64,000 nucleotides of DNA from Diphasiastrum complanatum (Eukaryota; Streptophyta; Lycopodiopsida; Lycopodiales; Lycopodiaceae). The notes under the pieces are model-generated. The model was not told the DNA's origin. It saw only the letters and a program-made list of their open reading frames with translations, and ran no database searches. The translations under genes and the position numbers were made by a program. The DNA lies in NCBI GenBank assembly GCA_029204225.1, contig CM055113.1:23146405-23210404 (forward strand). Direction: 5' to 3'. Shown here in pieces: positions 34,506 to 45,859 of the stretch; the first letter of the stretch is position 1; each line of letters begins with the position of its first letter.

Positions 34506-34841
34506 TTAAATTTTTTCTTGTAGGGAAAAATTTGGAAAATTCTTCTGGAGATCAGCCTCCTTTTCCCAGGTATCCTCCTCCTCTGATTTGCCCCTCCACC
34601 TGACTGAAAATTCTCGAAGCACTCTACTTTGTAGAGTCCTCTGCTGACTATTTACAATCGCCTCGAGTTCAGGTGGTCCACTCACGGACTCTTCAAGAAG
34701 AAGTTCCACTAGATCTTTCACGGGGACCAAGGTCTCCCCAACCCCCAACGAGGGTTTCAACTTACTAACGTGGAAAACAGGATGAATTCCAACATTAGCT
34801 AGAAGGTCTAGTTTGTATGCAACCATGTTTATCACTTGCAT
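34506..34841 (-). pseudogene. Chromovirus F integrase end with chromodomain
   Basis: Reads YKLDLLANVGIHPVFHVSKL, then a linker, then the chromodomain VRWRGKSEEEDTWEKEADLQ and KNFPNF. Aromatic and acidic positions are those of gypsy chromodomains that guide insertion to chromatin. The frame is intact to its stop at 34506. Confidence 0.88.
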
Positions 34842-35501
34842 AACTTAAAAGGACCGCAATACCTAGGTGCCAACTTTGCACACTTAATAGTTTTCAAGCC
34901 CCTAGAGTGACTAGGGACTCTCAAAAACACCCAGTCATTGACCATGAATACCTTGTGCTTCTGAGATAGATCAGCATAGTGCCTTGCCTTGTCTTGGGCA
35001 CTTCTTATGCTATCTTTAGCCAGCTGTAACATTTCTTGCATATCCGCAAGAAAATCAGTTGCAGCTTGCACCGGTAGGTTTTTCATGCCAACACTAATTG
35101 GTGATCGAGGTTGAAAACCGTACATAAACATGAAAGGGCTGAATCCAGTCGCTAAATGTTTTGCACTGTTATATGCAAATTCCACCAGTGGAAGGTACTG
35201 TTCCCAATCAGACTGTCGATGGCCCACATATACTCGTACATCTAAGTACATAGGCCTCTACTTGGCTTTTCATCTTAGGCCACCAACATTGCCTTCGAAC
35301 TAAGTCAAGTATTTTTTGTCTACCCAGATGTCCTGCGCATGGACTATCATGACACTCATGCAAGATTTGGGCCTTTACAGTGTAATTTTTCGGTACAAAA
35401 ACCTTTCCTAAGCCTAGGTAAGGATAAATGCCAATCGAACAAATTGGAGAATATGCTGACAAAAAAATCCTATAAACCCCAAGAAAGACTTGATTTCCCA
35501 A
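34832..35501 (-). pseudogene. Chromovirus F integrase, core deleted
   Basis: The zinc region is readable: ILHECHDSPCAGHLGRQKI, VRRQCWWPKMKSQVEAYV and a terminal C. It joins SDWEQYLPLVEFAYNS and TGFSPFMFMYGFQPRSP, the part after the third catalytic residue, so most of the D,D-35-E core is missing. KHKVFMVNDWVFLRV and CGPFKL follow. No strand transfer activity is possible. Confidence 0.82.
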
Positions 35502-36190
35502 ACTGTGGTGAGAATAGACCAGTCAATAACCCTCTGGATACGATCAGTTTCAATCTCCACCCCCCGTTCGGAAATCTTATGCCCCAAGTAGGACAATTCC
35601 TTAGCAAAGAAGTCGCACTTAGACTCCTTGGCAAAGAGCTTTTTCTTTCTTAGGATGTCCAAGACAAACCTAAGATGCTCTTTATGTTCCGCCAAAGTCT
35701 TACTAAACACTAGGATATCATCTAAGAATATCACTATGAATCTTCCCAAATATGGCCTGAACAAATCGTTCATCATTTGTTGGAAAGTTGCCGGTGCATT
35801 GGTCAAACCAAAATGCAAAACCAAAAATTCATAGTGACCAAAGCGAGTTCGAAACCCGGTTTTTGGAATATCTTTTGCCTTAATGCATATCTGATGGTAG
35901 TCTGATCTTAGATCTATCTTGGTAAATTACCCAGCACCACCAAGATAGTCTATTGGATCATCCATCCGCGGTAGTGGATATCTATTCTTAACGATTACCT
36001 TGTTCAATTTCTTATAGTCGACGCAAAACCTTATAGTTACATCCTTCTTGGCAACCAGAACCAATAGTGATGCCCAAGGAGACTTACTAGGTTGTACCCA
36101 CCTCTTTTTCAAGTAATCATGTAATTGCCTACTTACCTCAGCCTTTTCTGATGCACTCATCCTATAAGGACGTTGTGCGATTGGAATTGC
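35414..36190 (-). pseudogene. Chromovirus F reverse transcriptase; RNase H missing
   Basis: RT N-terminal part at 36160-35927: VTIRFCVDYKKLNKVIVKNR, YPLPRMDD. Core at 35824-35414: LHFGLTNAPATFQQMMND, the catalytic VIFLDDILVFS, then YLGHKISERGVEI and FLGFIGFF. After the connection domain it jumps straight to integrase (at about 35450), so RNase H is lost. FLDD itself is intact. Confidence 0.87.
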
Positions 36191-36272
36191 TCCAGGTTAT
36201 TAGGTCAATTTTATGATCAACTATTCTTTCTGGTGGTAAACCTACATGAAGGTCTAAAAAAACATCATTGAA

Positions 36273-37168
36273 TTATTGCCTAAGTTCATTATAGGCTTCA
36301 AATTCTGTAGTGTTCTCACTAGATATATTCATGGCATTTATGTTAAGTTCTTCATCATTGCAGAAAATGATATCATTATGAAAACATAAATAAACTTTAA
36401 AATCAAAATTCTTCGTAATAGAATTAAGTTCTTGTTTAGAATAAGAGTTAACACTTTTAGTGTCAACACTTAAACTAGCCTTGATCTTAATTAAAGAATT
36501 CTCATCCATAAAAGATAAAGATTTGTCAACAAAATCAATTTTCAATTACTTGTTCTTATCAAAATGCCATTGTTGCCATAGAACAATATTTACATTAGCT
36601 AATGCAACAGCATGGAATTCTAGTTTTTCAAAATAATCCTGAATGTGCAATTCTACATCAGGAACAATAAAATCCATCAAATCGGAATTACTTCCCAATG
36701 CCATTGTCACACAGTATTTTTTTTCTCACTTTTTTTGGTAGAAAGGTTTAGCGTCTGCACCAAATTTACATTAATAAAGTTGTGAGTGGATCTCGTGTCA
36801 AAAAGAACATTAACAACTTGATCATTAACTTTACCTTTAATGCAAATAAGGTCATTAGGTCCAAAAACTAAAGAAATAAGGAAACAAACATCCATCTCAT
36901 TACTTCGAGATAGATTACCTGAAAGTGAAGCTTGTTTTTTTATGTGCAAGGTGACCCTCGCCATTGCACTTGAAGCACAGGTTCTTCTTATGAGCTTCAG
37001 CTTTATCATTGGCACCTTGATGGTTATTAAAGTTTTTCTTGGTTTTCTTAGAATTGTTGGAATTGGGATGTGTTTCACTAACAGCTTCCCTATCCTTCCT
37101 CTTAATTTGAAAACCTTGTTTCTGCTCATTAGGCTGTTGACCCCTAGATGGCTTAGGTGTGTCATCAA
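36273..37168 (-). pseudogene. Chromovirus F protease region
   Basis: At 37168-36707 the frame includes GPNDLICIKGKVNDQVVNVL and then LFDTRSTHNFIN, where DSGATHNFI is usual (catalytic Asp kept, Gly changed to Arg). A further frame of 90 codons (36545-36273) represents the linker before RT. Frames are broken. Confidence 0.75.
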
Positions 37169-37817
37169 AGTATTTTGCAGCCCTAATAGAATCTTCTAGA
37201 GTTTTTGGATGGTTCCTACGAACATCCACTTGATAATCTTTTGGTAACCCATCAATGAACATTAACATTTGTACCTTAGGCAGAATATTACTATAAAGTG
37301 GATTCAGGTACTCATGAAAATCTTGAATAGATTGTTCCAAACCTTTATTCATGGTTAGATGACTCAACTTTTGGAAGTGTTCATAGTCATCTAAAAGTGG
37401 TAAAAAATAATCCCTAAAAAGCATGCAAAAATTGTCCCATGTACAAGGTTGATTGCCCTTTGCAACTAAGTCATCCCACCAAGCTAAGGCTCTTCCTACA
37501 AGGAACATGGTGATAGTGGATAACTTTTCACATTCATGGAATTGGTTCATGGCAAAGTATTTGTTCCAAATATCTAGCCAAGAACTTACCACTTGTAAGT
37601 TCCTATTTTTCTTTTCCCCCTTAAATGCTTTTACGGGAGGTGGAACTACATGCTTCTTCTGATTGGCTAACCTAGACTCTAAGTCTTGCTTTCTTTGATT
37701 AGTTTTAGGAAGCTGCTTATTAGTGGCTTGAATTTGTTGGTATAAAAGTTCAAGAGCTTGTGCCACATTGGATGGGTTTGATAGGTCAAATGTTGGGTTT
37801 TCATTGGTTTGATCCAT
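36915..37817 (-). pseudogene. Chromovirus F gag
   Basis: A 300-codon open frame from ATG at 37817. It has an N-terminal coil-like Gln/Lys-rich region, then the gag core (LSTITMFLVGRALAWWDDLV, FRDYFLPLL, EYLNPLY, FIDGLPKDYQVDVRR) and a basic tail. The knuckle reads CFKCNGEGHLAHKK, with the last Cys lost, apparently by a frameshift at about 36935. Otherwise intact. Confidence 0.88.
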
Positions 37818-37857
37818 TATTGGGGTTGCTTGTGTGTTTTCCTATTATGCAAATACC

Positions 37858-38303
37858 TAGAGGAGGCTGATCGGATCTCTCATGTACTTTGCAAATAATA
37901 CACGTCCTGACATTGCTTATGCAGTTTTCAGAATGATCCAGTTCAATATCGATCCAGGATTTATGCACTGGAAGATAGCCAAGAGAATTTTGCAATACCT
38001 TCAACAGACGAATGATTATGGGCTGTGTTTCTCTCAACATGAAGGATTTTTTATCAAATCCTACAACGATGCAAGCTGGGCATCCTTGAAGGATGACCGC
38101 AAGAGCATCTCCGGAGGATGAACAATAGCAACTGGTGCAGCTGTGATATAGGTCAGCAGGAAGCAATAGACCATAACCACGCAATCATCCTACGAAGTAG
38201 AGTATGTTGCAGCAACCAAGATGGCGAACGAGCTTACATGGCTCGAGCAGTTCCTTGACGGACTGGGAGAGAACTCCAAGGAGCCATTGCTATTGTTCAT
38301 GGA
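37858..38303 (+). pseudogene. Copia RNase H fragment
   Basis: Reads RRLIGSLMYFANNTRPDIAY, HWKIAKRILQYLQQTNDYGL, SYNDASWASLKDDRKSISGG, a TGA, then SYEVEYVAATKMANELTWLE and LLLFMD, where it is cut by the LTR of element G. The left end abuts the leader of chromovirus F. Two nonsense codons. Confidence 0.85.
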
Positions 38304-38986
38304 TGTTTACAAATCCCCTTTTCCAGAGGCTCTGTTTACTACGAGACTTTTTACTTACTTCTTCTTCAGAACCGTTTTTGCCTGTTATCAGGCTTCATGG
38401 CATTCGTTAGATAGTTTTTTGATTTTACGATGCCAACCCAGACAGAAGGGACAGAGTTTTGTTGTAGTATATTTCTTTATTTACCTGCTTGTCAGAGGAC
38501 TACTCAGGGACGTCACTCTTGAATGCACTTGCATTCTACATAGATGCAAGCCTAGAACGCTCATTCACAAATCAGCATGTAAACCAATGAACGTTCAGTA
38601 GTTTCTACTGCTACTTACTCTAAAAATGGACTGAAATCAGAGCCTACACTACACTAAACTGAGCTACATTTGCATAAACTGATAAACAAGAAACAAGAAC
38701 TAAACTGCAGCATGTTAGAAGTCCAAGAATCAAGAAACCAACCAGTCTATTGATTCTTGAACATCTCAATAACATCAAGAACTGGATTGTATAGAGATAT
38801 GCAAGAATCACACCACAGCTCCAGCCTATTTACTTTACCTGAATGCTGGTTTCTACATTAATCCAAAAGAAAGCTAATCCACTCTACAAAAGCAGCAAAT
38901 CTAATCCACTCTATAGTCCACAACCACACACAAAAGGAGGGAAGGGCAAGTTCATAAATGCATCACTCAAGAAACAAGCATGATCA
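38304..38986 (-). repeat. Element G 3' LTR
   Basis: Plus-strand TGTTTAC ... TGATCA. It aligns with 44090-44772 over the full length with roughly 5% differences by eye. Five bases beyond (aggag) are also shared, so the outer boundary may be slightly longer than given. Confidence 0.85.
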
Positions 38987-40160
38987 AGGAGGGGGTACTT
39001 CTTCTGATTGAGTCTCTTTGGATTGCCCATCTGTCTTCTTAGCCTTGTCGTTTTCATATTTGACTTGTGATCTTGGCTGTCGATCTTGCTGGTGTTATTG
39101 TTGGCAGCGTAACTGCTCCAGTGGATCCAAGCGGATCCACTCTCTCCCCCCAAAAAAAATCTGTTGGTGAGGATGTTGTTGCTAGTAACTGGTCATGTTC
39201 AAGGTTGGATCTGCGTGTGGAACACGTAGTTGAAACTCGTTAAACATGTGACTGTACTAAAGATTGAACAATTTCTAACTAAATTTGTTTTGATTTTGCT
39301 ATAGTTGACTTGAAGATGAATATGGCAATGAGATGCAGGAATCAACTCCGATTGTCCATGAATTTCTGATATTTCTCAAAAAATTCTAAACTGTTGTACA
39401 AGATAATTTGAAGATGGATAGATGAATGAAAATGTGTTCTAGAGATGCTCTACAGAAGACTCTCGTGCAGTAGCTATTCCTCATGCAAAAATCAATCACA
39501 CAAAATAGGTGAAGAGAAACAAGGAAATAAACAAATGTGGCAGAGAGTGAGCACTGTATAGCACTTGTCGAACAAAACTTGCATTCATCAACATTGATAA
39601 GTCATCTTGATAGTTGTAATATTTCATTTGTGTTGTAGAGTAATGTGACTTACTCTCATATGCCCTTGTCAAAACAAGGCAGGGTTGGTGACACTAACAT
39701 CTATCATCATGGATAACAGATGTTGTAAGATATAGCGTGAGATGCAGGTATGGGTGAGGTACTATGTCCTGAGGACCTCTTTGAACAAGAGATTCAGAAC
39801 TGAATCTCTATATGGATTTCCGAATCCTAGATTTGTTGTGTATTGCACATTGGAAATCTGATCAGCATGTGGAAAGACAAATAGATTGGAGTTTGTAGAA
39901 AGGGAGAAAAACTGTCAATTCCCTATGGAGGTTGCTCTTGGTTGGACATTGTAGCAGATGACGGAATATCGGTTTCACTTTCTTTCGACAAGGACTCATT
40001 TCAGATTGTCTTTTTGCATTATGGCGCTGGCGTATTGTGCGGTGTTGTAGAAGTTTGCAAGAAACTTCTCAATTGAACAGCAGGTTTCACTATTTGTTGC
40101 GATGGTGCTCATGTTGTGTTGTCGTGAGGATCCTATTGTGATGGGCAGTAGGATCTTGGT
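38987..40160. other. Element G non-coding 3' region
   Basis: No domain is readable on either strand between the end of gag and the LTR. In an autonomous gypsy element this place would hold pol. A C/T-rich (minus-strand) stretch lies beside the LTR where a purine PPT would be expected, so the PPT is not recognised. Confidence 0.6.
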
Positions 40161-40163
40161 CGG

Positions 40164-41467
40164 CTATCTCGGGTAGTCTTTGAAATTGTGTTTTCTGATA
40201 TAGTCAGGACACTCAGCATGGTACTTGGTCTTGACTGGACAATCAACCATGAAGTGGCCAGTTTCACCACAGATGAAACATCTGGTGTGCAGTGGCCCTT
40301 GTATAACGGCGTAGCCATCTTGTATGGCTAATGGTTCTAGACTTTCTGATGGATAGTCATGATAAGGCAAGGCATGTCCAGACTGTGATGGGTGTTCTTC
40401 ATATTTTTGGACTGTATGCGCTTGGATAGGTCGATATGAAGGACAGGGATCAACTAGATGCGTAGCCCGGCAGTGTGGACACCATATTGTTTTTTGTCTA
40501 TAAGGTACTTGTGCAAGGTTTGGCTGACCAGGCATATTGCTTTGGATAGACTTCAGGGTAGCTTGAAACTCATTGGTGAGTTTCTCCATCTGTAGTTGAT
40601 GTTGTTTATTAAGCAACTCCAACTGGGATTTCCAAAGTTGATCTCGGGTGTCCTCGATCGGCTTTGACGCAAGGACATGAGCGTGTGGTGCTCGTCTTTC
40701 CCTAGATTCGTCAACATCTGATCCTTCGTCTTCTTCCTTGATGGCATCAGACATAGCTAACTTTAGACTCGTGTATTCATCATTGGATTTAAGCTCGCGT
40801 CTAATCCATCTTGGAAGGTCGACTAAAAACTAGATGATGAGCATCTGTTCAGAGGGTTGCGCTTGTACTTGACTTTTGAGACGTTTGAAACGCTCATATA
40901 GTCTCATACGCGTTCGTCTTTTGTCATCTTGATGTTACTCAGTTTGACAAAAGGGCTCTCTACCAAGCGAAAGGGCTTAAAACGCTTGATAAAGGACTCT
41001 TTTAAAATTGACCATTCTGTCTTTTCGTCACGATCAAGGTTGAAAAACCAATCACGTGCTTTAGCGATCATGGTCATCGAAAATAGTTGGACCATAGCAT
41101 CGGGGGATGTTTCACCATATACATCACATGCATTCTCAAAGATTTGCAAAAATCTTTGAGGGTCCGAACTACCGTCAAATTTTGGTAGGTCTAGTTTTGG
41201 TGTACATCTCTCAAGATTAGCTCCGTGGATAGCAGAAATTCCATTAGTGTTGGTTCTAACCCGTGAGGGCTCAGCACCAGCAAAATGGGGTCGTGCGCGT
41301 GAGGACTCGGCTCTATCAGGTTCTTGTCCGTCAAATGGGTTTGTGAATGGCTCTTGGAGTTCGGCCCGCAGTCGGTAGGACCTATGACATCTGATTTGTT
41401 CAGCTACAGGGGACCTGATCTCGTATGGATAATCGTCTGGGACTTGAGGATCATTTTGTTGGTCCAT
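40164..41467 (-). pseudogene. Element G gag polyprotein
   Basis: Starts at ATG 41467. The gag core is clear: LDLPKFDGSSDPQRFLQIFE, VQLFSMTMIAKARDWFFNLD, WSILKESFIKRFKPF. At 40904 a TGA ends the frame. Reading continues in another frame as YERFKRLKSQVQAQPSEQML, with one further TAG, and then the 40754-40164 frame. That carries WCPHCRATHLVDPC (a knuckle-like C-x2-C-x3-H-x4-C) and CFICGETGHFMVDC (complete C-x2-C-x4-H-x4-C). About 430 residues in all, with one frameshift and two stops, so this copy is non-functional. Role: RNA packaging. Confidence 0.85.
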
Positions 41468-43300
41468 TGGGTACTGGTGCTTTTTTCTGTGTTTAGTTTT
41501 TTTTTTTTTTGGTGGTCCCTACGGTTTACGGTTTACGATTACGGGGGGGTTGCAGTTATTTGCAGTGACTACGGATTTTGATGGGGAGGACTGGTTCTAC
41601 GTTGCAATACGATTGTTACGGGGAATACGGGTTGTTTGCGGAAGTTTGAAGGTGAGTTGTGGGTGGATGGAGAGCGGTTTGCGACAGCGGTCTATTTGCG
41701 GTTTTTTGACAATCCGTTTGGTCGAAGGTGGCCGTGGGTAGTTGTAGAGCCGTAGGATTGCGGTCTGTTGCGGCCTAATGTGGTGTCAGCGGGCTGATTG
41801 CGGTGTCAACGACTGATTATGGATGCTGTTAGAGGGTTGCCTGTGAGTGGATGGAATGGGAATGATTGCAGGTGAAGGGTCCGTGTGCAGGCGTAAGATG
41901 GCGTTTGTGGATGAGTTGGAGCGGTTGCGTGCTTCACGGATGCAGGGTGGATATTTGTTTGCAATGGAGTGTGGAGGGTGGTGTGGTTGCGGGTGTGTGT
42001 GGAGGCAGTGTGAAGGGGAATTGATGTGGAAGGATGCGACAGAAACGGATGGAGGTGGAGCGGTGTGGGTTGCCAAGAGCAGTCGTAGGGTCGTAGGATT
42101 GTGGTCTTGGGCGGTGATTTGCGGTGGTGGACGGGTTCGACGTGTCAGGATGGATGGCAATGGTTTGCGGTGGGCGGCAGTCCCTACGGGTTGTGATGGG
42201 TTGCGGTGCTATGCGAGTGTGGGTAGAGGGTGGCTTGTGGCGATTGAAGGTGTCCGTGGGGGTAATCGTGGACCGTAGGATTGTGGTCGTGAGCGATGAT
42301 TTGCAGTGTAGGTGGAGGTGGTCCATAAGGTGGGGAGAGTGCAGATGGTGCGGGCCAATGCGGTGGTAGGGTGATTGTGAATTTTCAATGAAATGCGATG
42401 GTTGCAACGTAAGACAGTGTGAGGGCGGCTATTGCGATGGGGAGCGGAGGGTATGTTGAATGAGGTGGTATACGAATGTAGGGTGGTCGCAAGGGTTCGA
42501 TGGAATGCGATGAGTGTGGTTAGTTGCGGAGGAGGTGGAGCAGTGTGGGTTGTCGAGGGCAGTCATGGGGTCGTAGGATTGCGATCTTGGGCGGCTGCGA
42601 CGAGCGTTTGCTATGTCAGCGTCGATGGCGGATGATGGCGGAGTGGGGGCTGTTGCGTTCTTCACGGTTTCAAGGTGGGGCAGGGATGTTTGGGTGTAGC
42701 TAGGGGGTGGCTTGTGGGCGGGTGAATGTGGATGTTGGTGATGGAGGTGTTTGAATGTGGTGTGTCGTTGCTTTTAATGCAGTGGTTATGGGTGAATGTG
42801 ATATGGGAGGCGAAGAAAGGCACAGTGTATCAGATGCAAATGAGGATAGATGTAGTCAGATGGAAACGAAGGTAGAGGGCGGCAGATGCAACGAAAATGC
42901 GGGTGCGATGCAAGGTGTGGTATTGGATGGCCAATGAAGGTGGTGTGATTGTGGTGGAATGCCTATGGATCAGTTGGTGAATGCGGTCTATTGCGGTTGC
43001 AGGGGAATGCAATGGGGCAGACGTTGCGGTGGGTTGCGGATATTGTGATCGCTATGGTGCATGGACTGATGCAACTGAATGCAGTTGAATGTGGTCCCTA
43101 CTATGTAGAGGTTGTTCACACAGGTCAAGGTGTCACTACGGTTTCATGTAGATGGAGGCCCGTGTCGTTGTTGTTCACATGTATTTGTTATAGCGTTGCA
43201 TATAGATAGATAGGTTGTCAGAGAAAGCGTCAATGCAAGCTGTGTATTTGAGGTACGTCGTGCTCGTCAGTTCGGATCGTCGTTAGAAAGGTCTGCCGTC
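41468..43300. repeat. G-rich, C-poor leader with degenerate long repeats
   Basis: The plus strand is strongly G- and T-rich and poor in C for about 1.8 kb. Related phrases recur, e.g. ggtggagcggtgtgggttg and gtcgtaggattgtggtcttg at 42054-42113, and again at 42535-42595, 481 bp later. Other copies of cgtaggattg-ggtc lie near 41750 and 42275. Long frames open on both strands are a consequence of composition. It corresponds to the 5' leader of element G read on the minus strand. Confidence 0.7.
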
Positions 43301-43330
43301 TAGCGTAGATCTAGCCGGTTGAAGCAGGTC

Positions 43331-43815
43331 GTCAGTTGAGATCTAATACTGACCATCGATTGAGATATGAGTGATGGGTGTCAGTTGAAATTTGAGGGGA
43401 TGGCTTCGGTTGAGATCTGATGTAGTGCGTCGGTTGAGATCTAACTAAAAGCCATCGGTTCAGATTAGAGAGTGGGCGTCGGTTGAGACTTGACAGTGGC
43501 CGTCGGTTGAGATCTGACTGAGGCCGTCGGTTGAGATTTGACAATGGCCATCGGTTGAGATTTGACAGTGGTCGTCGGTTGAGATCTGATGCAATGCCGT
43601 CGGTGAAGATCCGGTGCAATGCGTCGGTTGAGATTTGATGCAATGCGTCGGTTGAGATTTAATGCAATGCGTCGGTCGAGATTTGATGCAATGCGTCGGT
43701 CGAGATTGCAATAGATCACCGTCGGTCGAGATGTAACGGATGACCATCGGTTGAGATTAGACTGTAGCGCATCAGTCGAGATCTGACTGATGGGTGTCGG
43801 TCGAGATCTGAGAGA
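43331..43815. repeat. 24-bp minisatellite, about 20 copies
   Basis: The unit gtcggttgagatttgatgcaatgc is repeated with substitutions and occasional 1-3 bp indels. The 5 units around 43600-43700 are most alike. Because 24 is divisible by three, the minus strand stays open and would read an 8-residue repeat (SQPTHCIK type). It lies in the leader of element G. Confidence 0.92.
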
Positions 43816-44066
43816 TGGCTCTGGCTCTGGTTGTGATTTCAAGCGTGAGGAGCGTGAGCCTGTGGTGAAAGAAACTCAGTTCTGTTAGAGTGTTTGTTTA
43901 CAAGTGATTGGCGAGGCTAATAGCTCATGGATTTGGGTAATGATGTAGCCAACGATGTGGCTCTGGAAAGTGTGTAGGAACTCAAATTTGTTTAAAGATT
44001 TGGAATGTTGTTGCAGGGATTTGAGCATGGACAAGGTTGCGGGTTTCTGATGTAGAGGGTGTTGGA

Positions 44067-44088
44067 GTTCAATGGGCAACGGTGTCAA
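44067..44088 (-). other. Primer-binding site of element G
   Basis: One base after the LTR end the minus strand reads TTGACACCGTTGCCCATTGA. It matches at most positions the TGGCGCCGTTGCCGGGGA-type PBS of plant Ty3/gypsy elements (tRNA-Asp). The conserved central CCGTTGCC is intact. Confidence 0.7.
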
Positions 44089-44089
44089 G

Positions 44090-44772
44090 TGTTTATAAAT
44101 CCCCATTTCCAGAGGATTTGTTTACTACGGGACTTTTTACTTATTTCTTCTTCAGAATTGTTTCTGCCTGTTATCAGGCTTCATGGCATTCGTTAGATGG
44201 TTTTTTTATTTTACGATGCCAACCCAGGCAAAGGGGACAAAGTTTTGTTGTAGTATATTTTTTTATTGTCCTGCCTGTCAGAGGACTACTCAGGGACTTC
44301 ACTCTTGAACGCACTTACATTCTACATAGATGCAAGCCTAGAACGCTCATCCACATATCAGCATGTAAACCAATGAACGTTCAGTAGTTTCTATTGCTAC
44401 TTACTCTAAAAACGGATTGAAATCAGAACCTACACTACACTAAACTGAGCTACATTTGCATAAACCGATAAACAAGAAACAAGAACTAAACTACAGCATG
44501 TTAGAAGTCCAAGAATAAAGAAACCAACCAGTCTATTGATTCTTGGACATCCCAAGAACATCAAGAACTGGATTGTACAGAGATATGCAAGAATCACACC
44601 ACAGATCCAGCCTATTTAGTTTACCTGAATGTTGGTTTCTACATTAATCCACAAGAAAGCTAATCCACTCTACAAAAGCAGCAAATCTAATCCACTCTAC
44701 AGTCCACAACCACACACAAAAGGAGGGAAGGGCAAGATCATAAATGCATCACTCAAGAAACAAGCATGATCA
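44090..44772 (-). repeat. Element G 5' LTR
   Basis: Plus-strand TGTTTAT ... TGATCA, partner of 38304-38986. The PBS lies on its left, which fixes the element's orientation as minus, in agreement with gag. Confidence 0.85.
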
Positions 44773-45850
44773 AGGAGCTCAATGGTTGCACCAAACTCGT
44801 GAAGGCTCTTCTCATTTCAGCATGGAGTTGATACAAATCACAAAAAGCTCCTCTTCACAAAGAGGGAGTCTCTTAATTAAGCAAGAGAGCTCCTTAGGTG
44901 GCATCCTAGTGGAATTTCCACATTTCACAAATTACAAGTGGAATATTGCTCTCCACTAGAGGTCACCATCAAAAGGTGACTCACTCGACTTTCTTTAAGA
45001 GGGGTCTACTTGCATTTATTACATTTGCTTAGAAATATTAGTTTCGTCCGGCATGTGGCCCAATCATAATGCATATATTCGAAATCTACGTAACGTAGAT
45101 GAAATTAAGAGTTATAGAAATAAACTTTTAAAAATTTTAAGATTGTCGCCGGGCAGCATGAAAGCATTCTATTGGTAGACAATGTCTGCCCTGAACGTAT
45201 CCATCTGCCCGACGACAATGTCTCTATTTAAATTTTTAACCATACTAGTTGATAAATTGGTAAACTTCAAGCTACACAGGTACAAGTCACGTTCGACAGT
45301 AACCATAGTTACCACATGTAGTTACTATCATCCAAAATCCTAGTCACATTTAATAAGTCTAATGAAACTTTGAATCTAGATTCAATGTCATAGATTTGAG
45401 AATTTGGTGCTGCACTTGTGGCAACAATTACTATGGCTAGGAGACCAAGATCCAAAATTGAATCGGTGATGCTTCACAATGAGAAGGATGAAGCTGGAAA
45501 TTGAAACCAATAAGATACATGAAAAACTCATGGGTTCTACAACATCCATCCTCAAAAGGCATGTTTCGACCAAGGAAAAGATGACATTCAAATCTTATTG
45601 GAAATCTAAGATCTTTGAGTTTAGGACTTCTCTAGGAGGGCAATCAATCTCAGAAGTCTTGGTTCAATATGTCTATATGCATTCAGAACTATATCTACAA
45701 GATTTCAATATTCATGATTCTGCCAGATTTGATAAAAAAGGAGGCAAAATCATCATCAGACCTAATAACTTTTTACCCTCTTACAGGGTACCTTCATCGA
45801 GTTACATATGATGGGAACCGCGAGGTTCCAAAGATGAAGACCGGATAGAG
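44773..45850. other. Intergenic, mostly unassigned; small hairpin
   Basis: A hairpin at 45142-45219 has arms attgtcgccgggcag and ctgcccgacgacaat. A plus-strand frame of 110 codons (45479-45811) is open but has no recognised domain. Nothing else is identified. Confidence 0.45.
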
Positions 45851-45859
45851 CCGACTTGG

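Larger units (their letters stand above)
34490..37820 (-). mobile_element. Chromovirus F: Ty3/gypsy remnant
   Basis: Minus-strand order is gag with CCHC, protease, RT, partial integrase, chromodomain, PPT, LTR. RNase H and the integrase catalytic core are deleted. The 5' LTR is missing; at about 37858 the sequence changes to a plus-strand copia fragment. Confidence 0.88.
38304..44772 (-). mobile_element. Element G: gag-only LTR retrotransposon (TR-GAG-like)
   Basis: Two direct LTRs (38304-38986 and 44090-44772, about 683 bp) enclose 5.1 kb. On the minus strand the right LTR is followed by a PBS like those of Ty3/gypsy elements primed by tRNA-Asp. Then come a leader of about 2.6 kb, a gag ORF with CCHC knuckle (41467-40164), and about 1.2 kb without coding sequence before the other LTR. 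No protease, RT, RNase H or integrase is seen. This is the organisation called TR-GAG. It would need proteins from an autonomous gypsy element to move. No target duplication is evident. Confidence 0.8.

Noticed and set aside
35339-37199. Plus-strand ORFs across chromovirus F (for example 36840-37199)
   Set aside because: They are antisense shadows of the clear minus-strand gag and pol text.
42124-42369. Valine/glycine-rich plus-strand ORF as a secreted or cell-wall protein
   Set aside because: Produced by GTG/GGT-rich DNA in the element G leader; no signal peptide or homologue pattern.
43331-43815. CRISPR-like array of 24-bp repeats
   Set aside because: Units are contiguous and diverged, with no unique spacers; it is a plant minisatellite in an LTR element leader.
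41786-43842. Many long ORFs on both strands (75-157 codons)
   Set aside because: They arise from skewed base composition and 24-bp periodicity. Several frames are open at the same time and no domain is readable.
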